64,000 nucleotides of DNA from Pictodentalium vernedei (taxonomy: Eukaryota; Mollusca; Scaphopoda; Dentaliida; Dentaliidae): the NCBI GenBank assembly GCA_031216915.1, contig CM062292.1:206791262-206855261 (forward strand). Reading direction: 5' to 3'. The position numbers were made by a program, and so were the translations under genes. The notes beneath the pieces were generated by a model. It ran no database searches. It saw only the letters and a list, made by a program, of their open reading frames with translations, and was not told the DNA's origin. This document shows positions 41,712 to 53,146 of this stretch, in pieces. Each line of letters starts with the position of its first letter. The stretch's first letter is position 1.

Positions 41712-43040
41712 TTAAATTTTTATCACGGTCTGCTTTTGTCTCACCCATATAACTACGTCATCAATATGTACACACTTAACTCCTTTTAGGCCTTTAAACA
41801 CGGAATCCATTGCACGATGGTAAACCTCAGGGCAATTACAAATTCCATAGGGTAGGCGTTTAAAAACGTATCTACCAAAGGGGATGTTAAACGTTGTCAG
41901 TTTAACACTTTCTTCATCCAACCTTATCTGCCAGAATGCTTGTGAAACATCTAATTTACTAAACATTCAAACATTGGCCATTTCTGGTATTACATCATCT
42001 TTCTTGGGTAAACAATAATGTTCTTTCGTAATACTATAATATTAGAACGTTTCTTTTCATGTTCTATCGGTCGATAGTACCTGAGTTTGTGTGATTTCTG
42101 AAATAAAACCTGAAGCAGCGAAGGTTTTATTTCAGAAATCACACAAACTCAGGTACTATCGATCGATAGAACATGAAAAGAAACGTTCTAATTATTTTAT
42201 TATGCCGAACAAAAAATAACTTTCATTGATAAGCGTTAACTGCAACATGTCATCAATCTTGTAATAACAATGTAGTCGAATCCAAAAACATGACGTCATT
42301 TCGAACGAATGACGTCTCTTCGAAAATGACTTGTCACAAGTGCCGTCGCTTTGGGAGTTTCTATATCAACAAATGCCAGTGCCTACAACTGTATCATGCT
42401 GTTCATGTTATAATTCCTTGTTAATGCTTCTATGAAAAGTGATTTAAATTAATGGAATATGAATTCATGTTTCTCGGTCGACAAAAGTTGATAGAATTAC
42501 GCGGAGTGAAACAATTTATTTTGAACTTGAGGCGAAGGCTCAGTAAGGTCGAGGAGTACAAAACTTGTGTTGTGGAAATATAATTGATTGAAATCATAAC
42601 TGAGACTCATATTCAGGATTCACTGAAGTGGTGAACAACACGTGAGTGAGTTTTTTAATATTTCTGATTCTTTTGAATTCATTGTTTGCAATTAAATTGA
42701 AAACACACCCACTGAAATGATATATTTGTTGGTAAGTCTGCGTCCACCGGTGACGAAAAAAGTTAAACGGACACGGAGCCAGCGTTTATTGTTCAGAAAT
42801 TCCAATCGACGCTGATCAATGGAAGTGGCGCTTACATTTTCTTCGTTCTCTTGTCTCCAGGGAAAAACGTTCCGATAGTACCCAAGTTTTGCCCCAAAAC
42901 TCCAGTACTATGACTTTTAGAAGGTGTCTAATTAACCAATCACGGCTGATGTTACAAACGTGAGGCATAATAATAGCATTTAGATCCTTTGAATCAATGC
43001 AAATACGGAGTGAATTATTTGGTTTCCTAATCACCACCAT
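41712..43040 (-). pseudogene. Gypsy reverse transcriptase, split by an insertion
   Basis: 5' piece at 43040-42966 (MVVIRKPNNSLRICIDSKDL). 3' piece from ~42,022 with a short lead, an in-frame stop, then FSKLDVSQAFWQIRLDEESV and HIDDVV where Y-x-DD is usual. The ~945 bases between are foreign and include a long hairpin. Not functional. Confidence 0.88.
42022..42966. mobile_element. insertion in the Gypsy RT gene with a 71-bp-arm hairpin
   Basis: Boundaries inferred from where the RT coding sense stops and resumes. Arms 42041-42111 and 42122-42192 pair with a single mismatch around a 10-base loop. The rest has TGACGTCAT (a CRE-like site) at ~42,291 and a GTGAGT donor-like site near 42,643, but no open frame. 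Class unknown. Confidence 0.65.
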
Positions 43041-43236
43041 TTAATTTACCCAGTCTGTAGGCTCTGTAACTTTCTGCATTATGCCTAACTTTTCTATGCG
43101 GTTGAATTATTGTGATAATTCACCACGAAGAGCTATGGGAAATCTTATTGGTACATGCATCACTGGAACACTACCCACCTTCAAAAGTATTTTATAGGTA
43201 AATGGAAATTCACCAACCCCACCAGTAAATAACTCG

Positions 43237-43623
43237 TGGGGGCGATGGCATCGAGGTAACCGGTTCTCGTCAGATCACCGAAGTTAAGCAACGTCGAGCT
43301 CGGTTAGTAGATGGATGGGTGACCATTTCAGCGACTGATTCGTGCTCCCGCGTCGTGTCCTTGGGCAAGGCACTTAACCCTAATTGCCTACATGGGGGCA
43401 CGATGACGTTGTGTACTAAGGCGTACTACACGTCGATTGTGCGCATGTCTTCAACCAATCTAACCCTGCCTGTGCCGCGGTGCAGAGTTCAGAGTTACGA
43501 TGTTGGAGAGCTGACAGCTGCTCGGTGGTTCTCTCCGGGTACTCCGGCTTCCTCCACCTGTAAAACTGTCACCGACATAATATGACCCTGGCTGTTAATG
43601 TGTCGTTAAACTCTAATAAAAAA
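43237..43623 (+). mobile_element. 5S rRNA-headed SINE
   Basis: Flanked by the 10-bp duplication AAATAACTCG (43227-43236 and 43624-43633). The head contains GTCAGATCACCGAAGTTAAG and GGATGGGTGACC, the internal promoter part of 5S rRNA. The body (GTGTCCTTGGGCAAG to TAAAACTGTCAC) matches the tRNA-headed SINE at 26926. It ends in an A-rich tail and is inserted in the Gypsy element. Confidence 0.95.
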
Positions 43624-44166
43624 AAATAACTCGGGGTATTTTTTCTGTATTACAGTTTCAGTCAACACATTTTGATTCATCTCTAATTCAGAAAGTTCCA
43701 TGACAACATACATTTGTTTTCACCAAATTAAGATTTAAACATGTTTTATCACAAAGTGGTGACATGCCACTATTGACTATAACAAACTTGGCAGTGTAGG
43801 TTTTACCCTTAACTTGTCAAGTGAAGTATACATATGTCCTAATGGGGAATTTTTTTACCATTGTAATCAATAAGTCTAATGTTGGCATGTGAAATGTTTG
43901 CACTATTCCGGAGTTTTTTTTAAGTCGTAATAGCTAATTAAATTGGCGTTTTGTCCCTCTATCCAAATTAAACGTATTATTTGCTCCATTTGTAACTGTT
44001 GGAACAGTTAACAGAAAGTCTTCATTAAACTCCTGATCCTTACTGTTATTTACGGAATTAACACACAATTCAAAGAGAATTACTGTCTAAATTCTCCGAC
44101 TGGACAAAATTCTCGGACTGGACAAAATTTTCGGACAGTTTCAGCTAGGTCCCAGTTATGTGACGG

Positions 44167-44682
44167 CTAACTGCTATTCACACAGAACGTGGTCGAACTG
44201 TTACCATCTGGAAGGTTAAAACTAGTTTTAAGGTTTTCACCAAGTTTGCTTGTACGTGAACAACTGCTAGAGGTATGAGATTCCTGAAATAAAATATGCG
44301 AGTTTAAAGAATCATCAGTAACATGCTGTGAACTGTCATGGGTTGTTTGTTGGGGGTTTTCCTTGTACACAGCTCCAATAAAGAGTTCGTCGTAACAGTC
44401 GAATTCTGTATCACCACTACAGTTTTGTTTCACTACTTGTATCTTTTTTGGCCTAGCACTGTACTTTTTGGTGTCACACCCTTTATTTGACAGTTTTGAA
44501 GTCGACTTATACACTTTTGCGAAATGATCCTTTCGTTTACACTTATTGCAAAGCTTCCCATATGCTGGGCGGTGGCCAAATGGATGAAAAGTTCCACAAT
44601 GACTACACTCTTGTCGATGTGGTTGTTTTGGGCAATTATTGTTTTCGTTTTCCTGTTTCAGTAACACCCAACTATCAAGCAT
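44167..44682 (-). pseudogene. Gypsy gag C-terminal fragment with damaged zinc knuckles
   Basis: 171 codons with ECSHCGTFHPFGHRPAYGKLC and then CNKCKRKDHFAKVY: knuckle pattern CX2CX4HX4C with Tyr in place of the last Cys. The N-terminal capsid part is not recognisable upstream. Confidence 0.7.
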
Positions 44683-45100
44683 TTTTACCTCTTATGTTAC
44701 CTTTTCACTCGCCTTGCAAGTATTTATGCATTCTCGCAACGCCAGGTCACGCATTCTTTAGAGTCCCTCACGTAAACGAGTGTCCGAAATTCATATGACC
44801 ATTTGGTCTCTGATCACAGAATCAAACAGCTGACTGTAACTACAAGGGCTCGCCCAACAAACATAACTCGGCTATGTAAACATCATAATTCTCATTTTCG
44901 CGTTTCATGCTTAGCATGAACACAATAGTCCTCAAACTTTTGATTTCTGACGTCGTCATTCTCGAAAACAAAAGAATTATATATCTCAATTGTTCGCCTT
45001 CCAGCTACAATTCTTTTCAACTTCCCCTGTGAAATCTATGTCTGCAGGTGGTTTTAAAGTATACATGGTCACTACAGCATCCTAATCACCAGTACTACCA

Positions 45101-45287
45101 TGTAATAGTGTGGGGATTATTGAAGAACACCAGAGAAGCACGTCCATCCATTATGAATTTTATTAACCAAAGGGCAGAATACACGTGGTTCAATACAGTG
45201 ATAACCTCTAGGGAGGAATGGCGTAATTGCCTATACAGTTGAATAGCATGTATGGAACTTCAAGAGTTGCATGTACATATCATAACA
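45101..45287 (-). repeat. 5' LTR of the Gypsy element
   Basis: Partner of 39167-39353; next to the primer binding site on its left. Confidence 0.92.
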
Positions 45288-45931
45288 GCCACTCTGCACA
45301 TTCCCCCGGTGTTTAATCCAAAAGATACCTGTAGATTTGTTTATTGACTAATACAAATTTTGAATATGGAAAACCACTTTATAACGGCTTACAAGAGCCC
45401 CGCCAAAAGCCGTAGCTGTATGCATGGGTACGGTATTATGCGCGAATGCATATGGGCCATGTATTGTCGCAGACAATACCGTGCCTAGGGTCTCGGTGCT
45501 TGTGAAATGAAATTGAGTAACAAAAAATAAGGACTCGGGTTGAATATACCCTTGGATCCGTCCATTGTGATAATATTAATTGCATCTCTCATATTCAAAG
45601 TCAGTTGCAGGCCATTCGACGAGAAACTTTTATTCTGACTACTCACGGGTAACATTTTTCCTAATGTAAGTAAAAGACTGTGCTTGCAAGCTACGGTACG
45701 GCCGTCTAGGACTGGTCACTTTTCATGGGTGGGCAATATTTCCTGGGACTCAATAATATTAGATTCCAAACACTAATTATAGGAATAATCACCACCCGGT
45801 GCTTCATTAGTTGAAACTTTGCTGATGATGATTTTTATTACCTGGTAAACACATGTGCGGCGTTCACTGTCCACGCGTGCTTTACGACCAGTCCACGGTG
45901 ACTGTACTCTGTACTGTATTGCCTTAAATTT

Positions 45932-46100
45932 TATTTATTTCTCCAAAAACATGGCTCATGACTTCTCGTCAGAACGAAGGTATTGCACTCGTTCCAATGA
46001 GGGGTCATAAGCTATAAATTGGAGGCAATTGCGAAAAAAAATTGAATGGCAGTTTTGTGAATAGTGCTAGTCAAGCACTCCCTCACGTCTGATAAAGGGT
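45932..46100. repeat. relic of the palindromic MITE
   Basis: AAAAACATGGCTCATGACTTCTCGT and CGTTCCAATGAGGGGTCATA are arms of the same palindrome, strongly diverged. It ends in GATAAAGGGTTGA. Confidence 0.6.
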
Positions 46101-46124
46101 TGACCTAGACTATAGGACCATGTA

Positions 46125-47718
46125 TACACCTGGAATTTAATTAAGCACTCCCTGAAATGTTTCATGATAGTGAAGCTGTTGTTACTGATTATTATGTTTT
46201 AATGATTTCTATGTTTTGCAGTACATTTCATCTAGTGAAACATGATGTTTCTGGTTGATAGCGTACCCCAAACACATCCCCTCGCACACGTGAAGCATGC
46301 TACCCACGAATGTCACATAATACACTATCACCCACAGGCAATATATGGGTATAAAACAAGAAACTTTGTCTCCTCTTTTGTCAATAAATGTTGAAATGGC
46401 AAGGAGGAGACTGTCCGGAGCACTAAGATGGAAAATCGTTGGCATGCATGCAACAGGCATGTCACTCTCAAAGCTATCGGATGGCACCTTGGTTATAGTC
46501 ATTCTGTCATCAGCAAACCAATGATGTTAAGGACCGATCAAGGCCTGGACAACCCTGAAAGACCTCTCTTCGGTAAGATCGGAGTCTGACATGTGTCGTT
46601 AGGAGTAAACCGTTTGCTTCAAGTGGGGTTTTGAAACGCCTTTGCCCAAACCCCCCCCCCCCCCCAAAGGCGTTTGTGCAACAGAACTGTCCGAAACCGT
46701 CTCAAAGCACTGGGTATTGGGTCCAGAAGGGTCATCAAGCATCCAGTTCTGTCTGATCAGCATCAAAGACGACATTTGGAGTGGTGTGTGGCACGGCAAC
46801 ATAGGAATCTCAGGACGTGGAGGGGAGTCCATTGGTCAGACGAGAGTAGGTTCCTGCTTCACGTCACAGATGGTCGCACGAGGGTGTGGAGGCATAGAAA
46901 TACCGCTTACGTACCCAGGAACATCAGACCTACTGTTCCTTGTGGTGGAGGGTGGGGATGCCTCTCTCATGATTGTAAACTTGAGATGGAAACTGTACGT
47001 GGGAATCTCAATGGTCTTCAGTACATCTGGGACATTCTCAATCCGGTTGTCGTACCTCATTTTGACAGCCACCCGTTGGCTACTCGCCATGTCTTCATGG
47101 GCGTCAATGCAAGGCCACATCGTTTCCATGCTGTGAGAGCATTCCTTCAGAACAACGCTATTGCAACACTATCTTGGCCTGCAATGAGCCCCGATTTGAA
47201 TCCCTTAGAACACATCTGGGACTTTCTTGGACGTCGTGTGCAAGCAAGGGATCCGCCTGTATAGAATTTGGCCGATTTGGAAGCTGCATTGCATGAGGAG
47301 TGGTAGCACTTGCCTCTGGACTATGTCAGAAGGCTCACTGGTAGCATTAGGAGGATTCAGGCTGTCATCCGGGCACGTGGTGGATATACTCGCTACTGAC
47401 GTCAGACATTGCTATTATGTTCAGGAGACATTACATTTTTGTCAGTAATTATCAGCAGTGTTTCATCATGGACCGTTCCAGCACCATACTTGTCGAGAGA
47501 ACATTTTTCCATCAAAAACATTAGTGACAGATATGTGTAATTAGCGCCATTAAAATACTGCATATTTTCATCAGTGTGTTGTCTTTCATTTGTCAATAGA
47601 CCATTCTTTCCGCAATCAATCACATTTGGTCATCTGAAAGATAGCATAAAAGTAATGACAGTTTCTATTAACATCACTGCAGAAAAAACAGGGGGTGCTT
47701 AATTAAGTTCCAGGTGTA
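46125..47718 (+). mobile_element. Tc1/mariner element 3
   Basis: Inverted repeats TACACCTGGAA(T/C)TTAATTAAG at both ends, with TA at 46123-46124 and 47719-47720. 1,594 bp. It carries a degenerate transposase on the plus strand. Confidence 0.92.
46390..47398 (+). pseudogene. Tc1-type transposase of element 3, inactive
   Basis: Helix-turn-helix region near 46,395-46,500 (RWKIVGMHATGMSLSKLSDG), a run of C at ~46,650 breaking the frame, then one long frame 46674-47264 with VHWSDESRFLL (first Asp present), VNARPHRFHAV where DNARPH is usual (second Asp replaced by Val), and SPDLNPLEHIWDFLGRR (third acid). A further frameshift lies near 47,264. The lost Asp alone would abolish catalysis. Confidence 0.9.
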
Positions 47719-47989
47719 TATGTTAACAAGTTGAGTGACAGAAACTCAAACCCTGGCCTTGCAAAAAGGGGTTGGAAGACCATAGCTGGGTGTCATTCAC
47801 ATCATTAAATGACATTTCATATAAAGCTTTTCACTTCCCAATAAATTGCGAAAGAATAATTTTTTTTACCAAAACACGCTTTCTATCAGTGAATTACAAA
47901 AGAGCAATGTAACAATTCCATCTGAGGTAGGGATCATAGTTACATTGACATATGATACTATAATCCCTTAACTAACATGTCAATTGCAT

Positions 47990-48330
47990 TTTTCCATAAT
48001 AACAGAACATTTACATTTATGGTTTCCCAAAACGTGACTTATGACCCTCGTTGGAACTAGTTCAGAAAGTCCGTTCCAATAAGGATCATAAGCTATTCTT
48101 TGGTAGAGAAAGTTTGAAAATAACAACATATGAATGGCGATTGTGATGTTCAACACCGAGTGGATAAGATACTTTTGTTTGGTAATTAAATATTTTCATT
48201 TCTGGCTTCACAAAACATGGCATTTGGCCCTCGTTGAAACCAGTGCAAGAGCCCATTCCAATAAGGTTCATAAACTATCCTTTGGGAGAGAAAGTTGGAA
48301 AATAACAACGGCGATTGTTGAGTTCAGTAC
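47990..48330. repeat. two diverged relics of the palindromic MITE, tandem
   Basis: GGTTTCCCAAAACGTGACTT...GACCCTCGTTGGAAC at ~48,010 and a second, similar copy at ~48,195, both with CCAATAAGG(A/T)(T/C)CATAA on the far side and a repeated GAGTGGAT flank. Confidence 0.55.
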
Positions 48331-48334
48331 CGAG

Positions 48335-49699
48335 TGGATTTGATATTTTTGTTTCGTCGTGAGTTAAGAAAGGTATTCGTTTGGGGTACTCGTTTAAAGA
48401 GAGTTCAACTTTAAATCAGTTTAATTTAAGTTTCTTCAAAGATATTGATTTGCTTACATATCACAGGCGGCTCAAGCTCGATTAAAGTTGAGGGGCGCAG
48501 ATTTTCAAGGCTGCCGTGGTTCGGCCCAGGGGGAGATAAGTTAAGATCGTGTATTGGCCAGATGTTGTTTGGATTTGCAAATAGTATATTACAGGATTCC
48601 TGCATACTGACACGTTTGCATTCGCACATTTATCTTATTGTGTAACCACGCAACACGTCTGTTGAAAAAACTTTTGGAAGTGCACGCCCCCTGTGCCCCT
48701 CTGGTTTTGCCGACTCTTTCATATCGTTGGTCGAGATAAGTTTGACTCTGTGAATGTTTTCTAGTCGTATGAATGATTATGTTTTTCCCCGCCCATCTGT
48801 CGAAACAATTGTGTGCATGTAGACCGAAGCAATTAAACTAGATTTTCGCAAGATGGACTGAGAGGTCGTTGAATTTATTCACTTTTTATCCCAAAACATA
48901 CAACACGAGATGACCCTGTCGAAAGTGTCGTTAAGCCTTCATAAATAAATAAATATCCCAAAACTATTATTCGCAATTGTCCACCGAAAAGTGGATCTAT
49001 GCTGAAACTAAGCAAGGCTACATTCATTAAGATACTCATGAATAAATTTGCAAATTGGTATTAATGTTTGTTGTTCAAACTAGTTTAGTATGAATAATAT
49101 TTTATTTCCAAACAAGTCAGACAATAATTGATTAGCATCGAGAACAGAAATATCTTGAACATGGAAAGAGGATTCAGCAGTAAGCTAGATGCTTATTCGA
49201 GGCCGTATCCTGGCCTATTCGATGTAGTCTCCTGGCTTATTCGAGGCCGTGTCTTGTTCACACTATTCTGCCATTTCCTTTCGGAGGAAGTGTGTGTCAG
49301 CCTTTGTTGAAAACTATAAAACTGTGATCTGCAAAAACACTAATACTTCTAATTCAGAGCGACAAACACATATATGGAGTAATCTGGTAGATGCGTGTTT
49401 GTGCCCGTGTTCAGCGATGAATATGTTAGCATTTTATACTTTAAAAAGAAAAGTAATATTTATCCAATCATTTCTCTCACTGTTTGCGAAAATAAATAAG
49501 TAAACAAGATAATCATCTAATGTTAATTACATTTTAAGAATTGTAATGAATTATCTGTTGCACCATTGAAGTATGAATGCTAGATGGGCATGTTATGTTG
49601 TATGAAGAACTTAACACGACCACCCACATTCATACTTAAATAAAGCGACGTATAATACATTGCTGTTTAACTTCATTTTATATTTTTTCATGCACACGA

Positions 49700-49700
<1 letters not shown>
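48335..49700. other. non-coding stretch
   Basis: No exon recognised. A SINE-like tail (GACCCTGTCGAAAGTGTCGT...AATAAATAAAT) lies at 48,911-48,955. Confidence 0.6.

Positions 49701-49701
<1 letters not shown>

Positions 49702-49768
<67 letters not shown>
49702..49768. repeat. CT microsatellite
   Basis: About 33 CT units, preceded by ACGACCCC. Confidence 0.97.
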
Positions 49769-49771
<3 letters not shown>

Positions 49772-50239
49772 CCCACTCTCGCCATCCACTCCTCTCGATA
49801 GTGATTACGTAACAGTTATCAATCGAGCTGGATGTATTTCATGAATATGAGCAACTTGTCCCGTGCATTGAGTGACACAAATCGAGGTAGCACCGAGGTG
49901 TTACAGCATGGGACGGGTTGTCACTTGAATACAGGTTGTCACTGGAATACCTCTGGTCCACTGTGTATTCCCGAGTCTGTGCGTTTTGTTGATTGGATAA
50001 AGGACATGGTGTAAGTTAGTTACCAACCCCGCTGATGATATTTTCAAGAATTTAAACAGTCTGTCCTGTGCAACATGGCTCAGTCACTCAACGCACTGGA
50101 CAGGTTGGACAAATTCCTAAAATACTTCATTAGTAACTATTAGTTGCATATCTTGAAAAGAGAATAGGGTCATGGTGTAAATAATGAACATCATCCCTTT
50201 CCCGTTGTGCCTGAAATAATTTAATGCTAATAAACTAAC

Positions 50240-50302
50240 CTGCAATGCATAACAAGAAAAAATCATCAATTAATTCTTCAAAAGGCAGATCTGGGTATTC
50301 GT
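50240..50302 (-). CDS. cytochrome P450 exon before the I-helix motif
   Basis: Minus strand, acceptor CTTTCAG, donor GTTAGT. 63 bases; it takes one base from the previous exon (making GAC) and leaves one base for the next (making GGG). It encodes EYPDLPFEELIDDFFLLCIA, the start of the I-helix. The phase agreement on both sides is the main support. Confidence 0.9.
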
Positions 50303-50942
50303 CTGAAAGGATACAGGACACATATATATTACAATAAATTCAGAGTAAAATGAACAAAATTTGAGGGATTTCATCCAAATAATATTCACAATTCATTTTT
50401 CGGACCCGGCCATATTATAATGTATTCCTATTATTTTATGTGCCATTTATTTTCATGCTCCTGCAGCAACGCGAACCGGTCATTACATGAAAAAGGGATG
50501 ATAAACCACTAATTTGAAATGCTTGTATGTGAAAGAGCATGTTAAAAAACACTCTATGCAGAAGAGTAAGACGTAACGCGAGATTGCTTAAATCTGTAAT
50601 TAAAAAGCTTTTATGCAGACGAAATTTCAGAAAACACGATATTGCGAAGATTTAAATGAAGTTACCCGAAAGTTATCGAAGGTAAACAAATTCGGAAAAT
50701 CCTCGTGACATACTTTCTGAATACACGCGTTTTCTAATTTCAACTCTGCTGTTGTTCGAATAAATGACTGCCACGAATAACAACTGTGTATTATTTTAAC
50801 ACTTATTGGGCATTATTTGAAAAAAAAATATTATTTCAAATAAATTACAGTTCTGTTTCAATAAAACCCACATCATGTGTACCGACAACGGCAATCTTAA
50901 AGGGATTTCATTGACGCATACGCTATAACTAGACCCGCTTAA

Positions 50943-51145
50943 CCCCCAGCACTCTGGTAGTGAGACAGAATTTCTCTAATCACTCTGTTTTTCTCTTTTT
51001 TATTAATTAATTTAACCAATTATATCTTGTTTGACAGTGCTCAATGAGCTCTGCCAAACAAGGTATATTTGGTTAAATATCAAACTGCATTATGGGAAAT
51101 ATTCGCTGCTGAAAACTTTACCATTCTGACTTCAGTGTTAGGGGG
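50943..51145. mobile_element. second type of TTAA-flanked hairpin MITE
   Basis: TTAA at 50939-50942 and 51146-51149. Ends are CCCCCAGCACT and its diverged partner AGTGTTAGGGGG. Inside is a stem between TTAACCAATTATATCTTGTT and AACAAGGTATATTTGGTTAA. Distinct from the family at 24169. Confidence 0.7.
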
Positions 51146-51149
51146 TTAA

Positions 51150-52984
51150 ACACAAACTTCACATTTGTCTTTCTCAGAAAGCTGATTTCGACGAATATTG
51201 AAAATTACATTGCCTCGGAATTGTCCGTTAGTGATCGACTAACCAGTTCGGATTGAAAAACCCATGGCAGCGTTTTTCAAATATCCAATAAAATCTCGCC
51301 AAGAAAGTAATATATTTAATTGAATCGGACGCTACCATACGAATGATAATTACATATAAAACATTATGGCGCTTTTACATAACGGACGCTGGGGTTTTAT
51401 TAAATACGCAACCTATTTTTTTCAAATCGCGGCTTGCTGTCTCTTTAAACGTGCTTATTTCTTCGTAAGCCCGTCTGAGCAGTTTTCTGTGGGTAAGTAT
51501 TTACTTTTGATCACAAACCAAAGGCAGAGCTCGGGTCGTAGAATTTCAGTGCGTATAATTCAACGGTTATGCATGTTTTAACCACTCCAGTCTGTGTGAC
51601 TCATAATTTTCAAACTGGCATTCACGCTACCTGGCGGATCTTGTTTTGCACGTCGTGTATCAAGAGAAGTGTCTCTTGGTTTCTTTAAAAATAACTGTTT
51701 TAGCCTCTGTTAAATACCTTCGGTGCACATTTAGAAAACTTTAGTTCAGTGGGACAGTAACGTCTACGGGGACATATTTCTCGGTTGCTTGACAATTATG
51801 AATTTCTCTTGCCTATAAAGATGGAAAAGTCAACCAAGAATACCAGTACATTTCTTTCAACTTTATTTCCATCTATTAACTCTTAACCCGCTGAGTATTT
51901 TCAAGATATTGTTCACCAAATCTAGTCATGGTTGCTTCACAGCGGCGGTGACTAGATTTGGTGAAAAAATCATGTAAGTTTAACTCAAGAAATCATTGTT
52001 GAAAAAATCCATTCAGTTTACAGAAAAAAAAATATATATTAAATGTGCCGAAATTATACTTATTTCAGTGGCAAGAGAAATCCTGTACTGGACAGGAATA
52101 TCTGCCAGCAGAAATCAAGGAGTTAATTACTTCAGTTATGTACATGCAGTTCCATGCCCAAAGAATGAAAATCCCATATTTAGCCTTCACGTGATCAATC
52201 TACAGCGTAATAAAAAACACCAAGAGGGACCTCAGTGTAATATTACAATAATAGATCAAACAGGCAACGGGTGAATACTACATGTGCTTGCTGTACACAC
52301 ACTGTAGACAGTATTATTAATCCCTGAATATACTTAAAGTTGTCCTTGAACACTTTAATTTAGTTGGGTTATCATCTGTGCCTGTAATTTCACCGTGGAT
52401 TAAATGAGATAAGTTAACCATATTCGCGTACCCTAGAATATGGATTGATCTAAGCGGTGATTTTCATCAATTGAATAACAGTAATGATTTCAAAAGAAAA
52501 CTAAAAATTAAACTTCTAGCATAATATGCAGAAAATGTTCAGTGCCATAAACTAGAATGTCTTGATTGTATCGTGCAGTTACCCCTTGCACAGGCGCATG
52601 ATTAAAAATCACTGGAATTCAGAAACTGAAGACTGTCCTCAAAATGTCACCCGCATCATACCATGTCAACCATTTTCTCGTGTTACTTTCAAACCTTTGG
52701 AGCCACCTGGGAATCCCGTCCCCTTCAACCTACCTATTGTAATGAGCCAGCGGGCCTGCAGGTCACGAGTTCAGAGTTAAAAAAATATTCTTCAGTAGAC
52801 TTGCAGCAAGGATGTTAAAATACTTTTCATAAGGGGATAACAAGCAGACTGCCAATCTGACTATGCTATCTCCTTGCGGTATATTTATTTGCACTATGTC
52901 CTACTAATGTGGAATACAATTCTATGTTATATGCTTATACTGTGACAAATAAAAATCTGAATTTGAATTTTAAGCCACGTCTGT
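51150..52984. other. non-coding intron sequence with a hairpin
   Basis: A perfect 17-bp stem TTCACCAAATCTAGTCA (51912-51928) pairs with 51949-51965 around a 20-base loop. No exon recognised. Confidence 0.6.
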
Positions 52985-53146
52985 AACAACCTGTAGTGTA
53001 ATAATCAACCAGTAGTGTGATATTAACCAGTAGTATAATAAACATTAACCAGTACTGTAATAATAAACCAGTAGTGTAATACAAAAGAACCAGTAGTGTA
53101 ATAACCAGTAGTGTAATAAACTTAACTAGTAGTGTAATAAACATCC
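52985..53146. repeat. minisatellite, ~16-22-bp units
   Basis: About eight copies of AACCAGTAGTGTAATAA with variable spacers. Confidence 0.92.

Larger units (their letters stand above)
39167..45287 (-). mobile_element. Ty3/Gypsy LTR retrotransposon, decayed
   Basis: Two 187-bp LTRs (39167-39353 and 45101-45287), each starting TGTAATAG; one ends ATTACA and the other ATAACA. The 5-bp duplication GCCAC flanks them (39162-39166, 45288-45292). On the minus strand a TGG-starting primer site (TGGTAGTACTGGTGATTAGG, 45081-45100) abuts the 5' LTR and a purine tract (AAGGGAGG) abuts the 3' LTR. The coding remains are ordered gag, RT, RNase H, integrase. LTR divergence is clearly higher than in the BEL element, so it is older. 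Confidence 0.93.

Noticed and set aside
42240-42660. Promoter and first exon of a host gene
   Set aside because: CRE-like and donor-like sites are present but no coding exon follows; kept only as a possibility in the insertion finding.
43250-43330. Genuine 5S rRNA gene
   Set aside because: Only the internal promoter part is present, joined to the SINE body and flanked by a target duplication.
52985-53146. CRISPR-like array
   Set aside because: Units of ~16-22 bases with irregular, partly matching spacers in a eukaryotic intron: a minisatellite.
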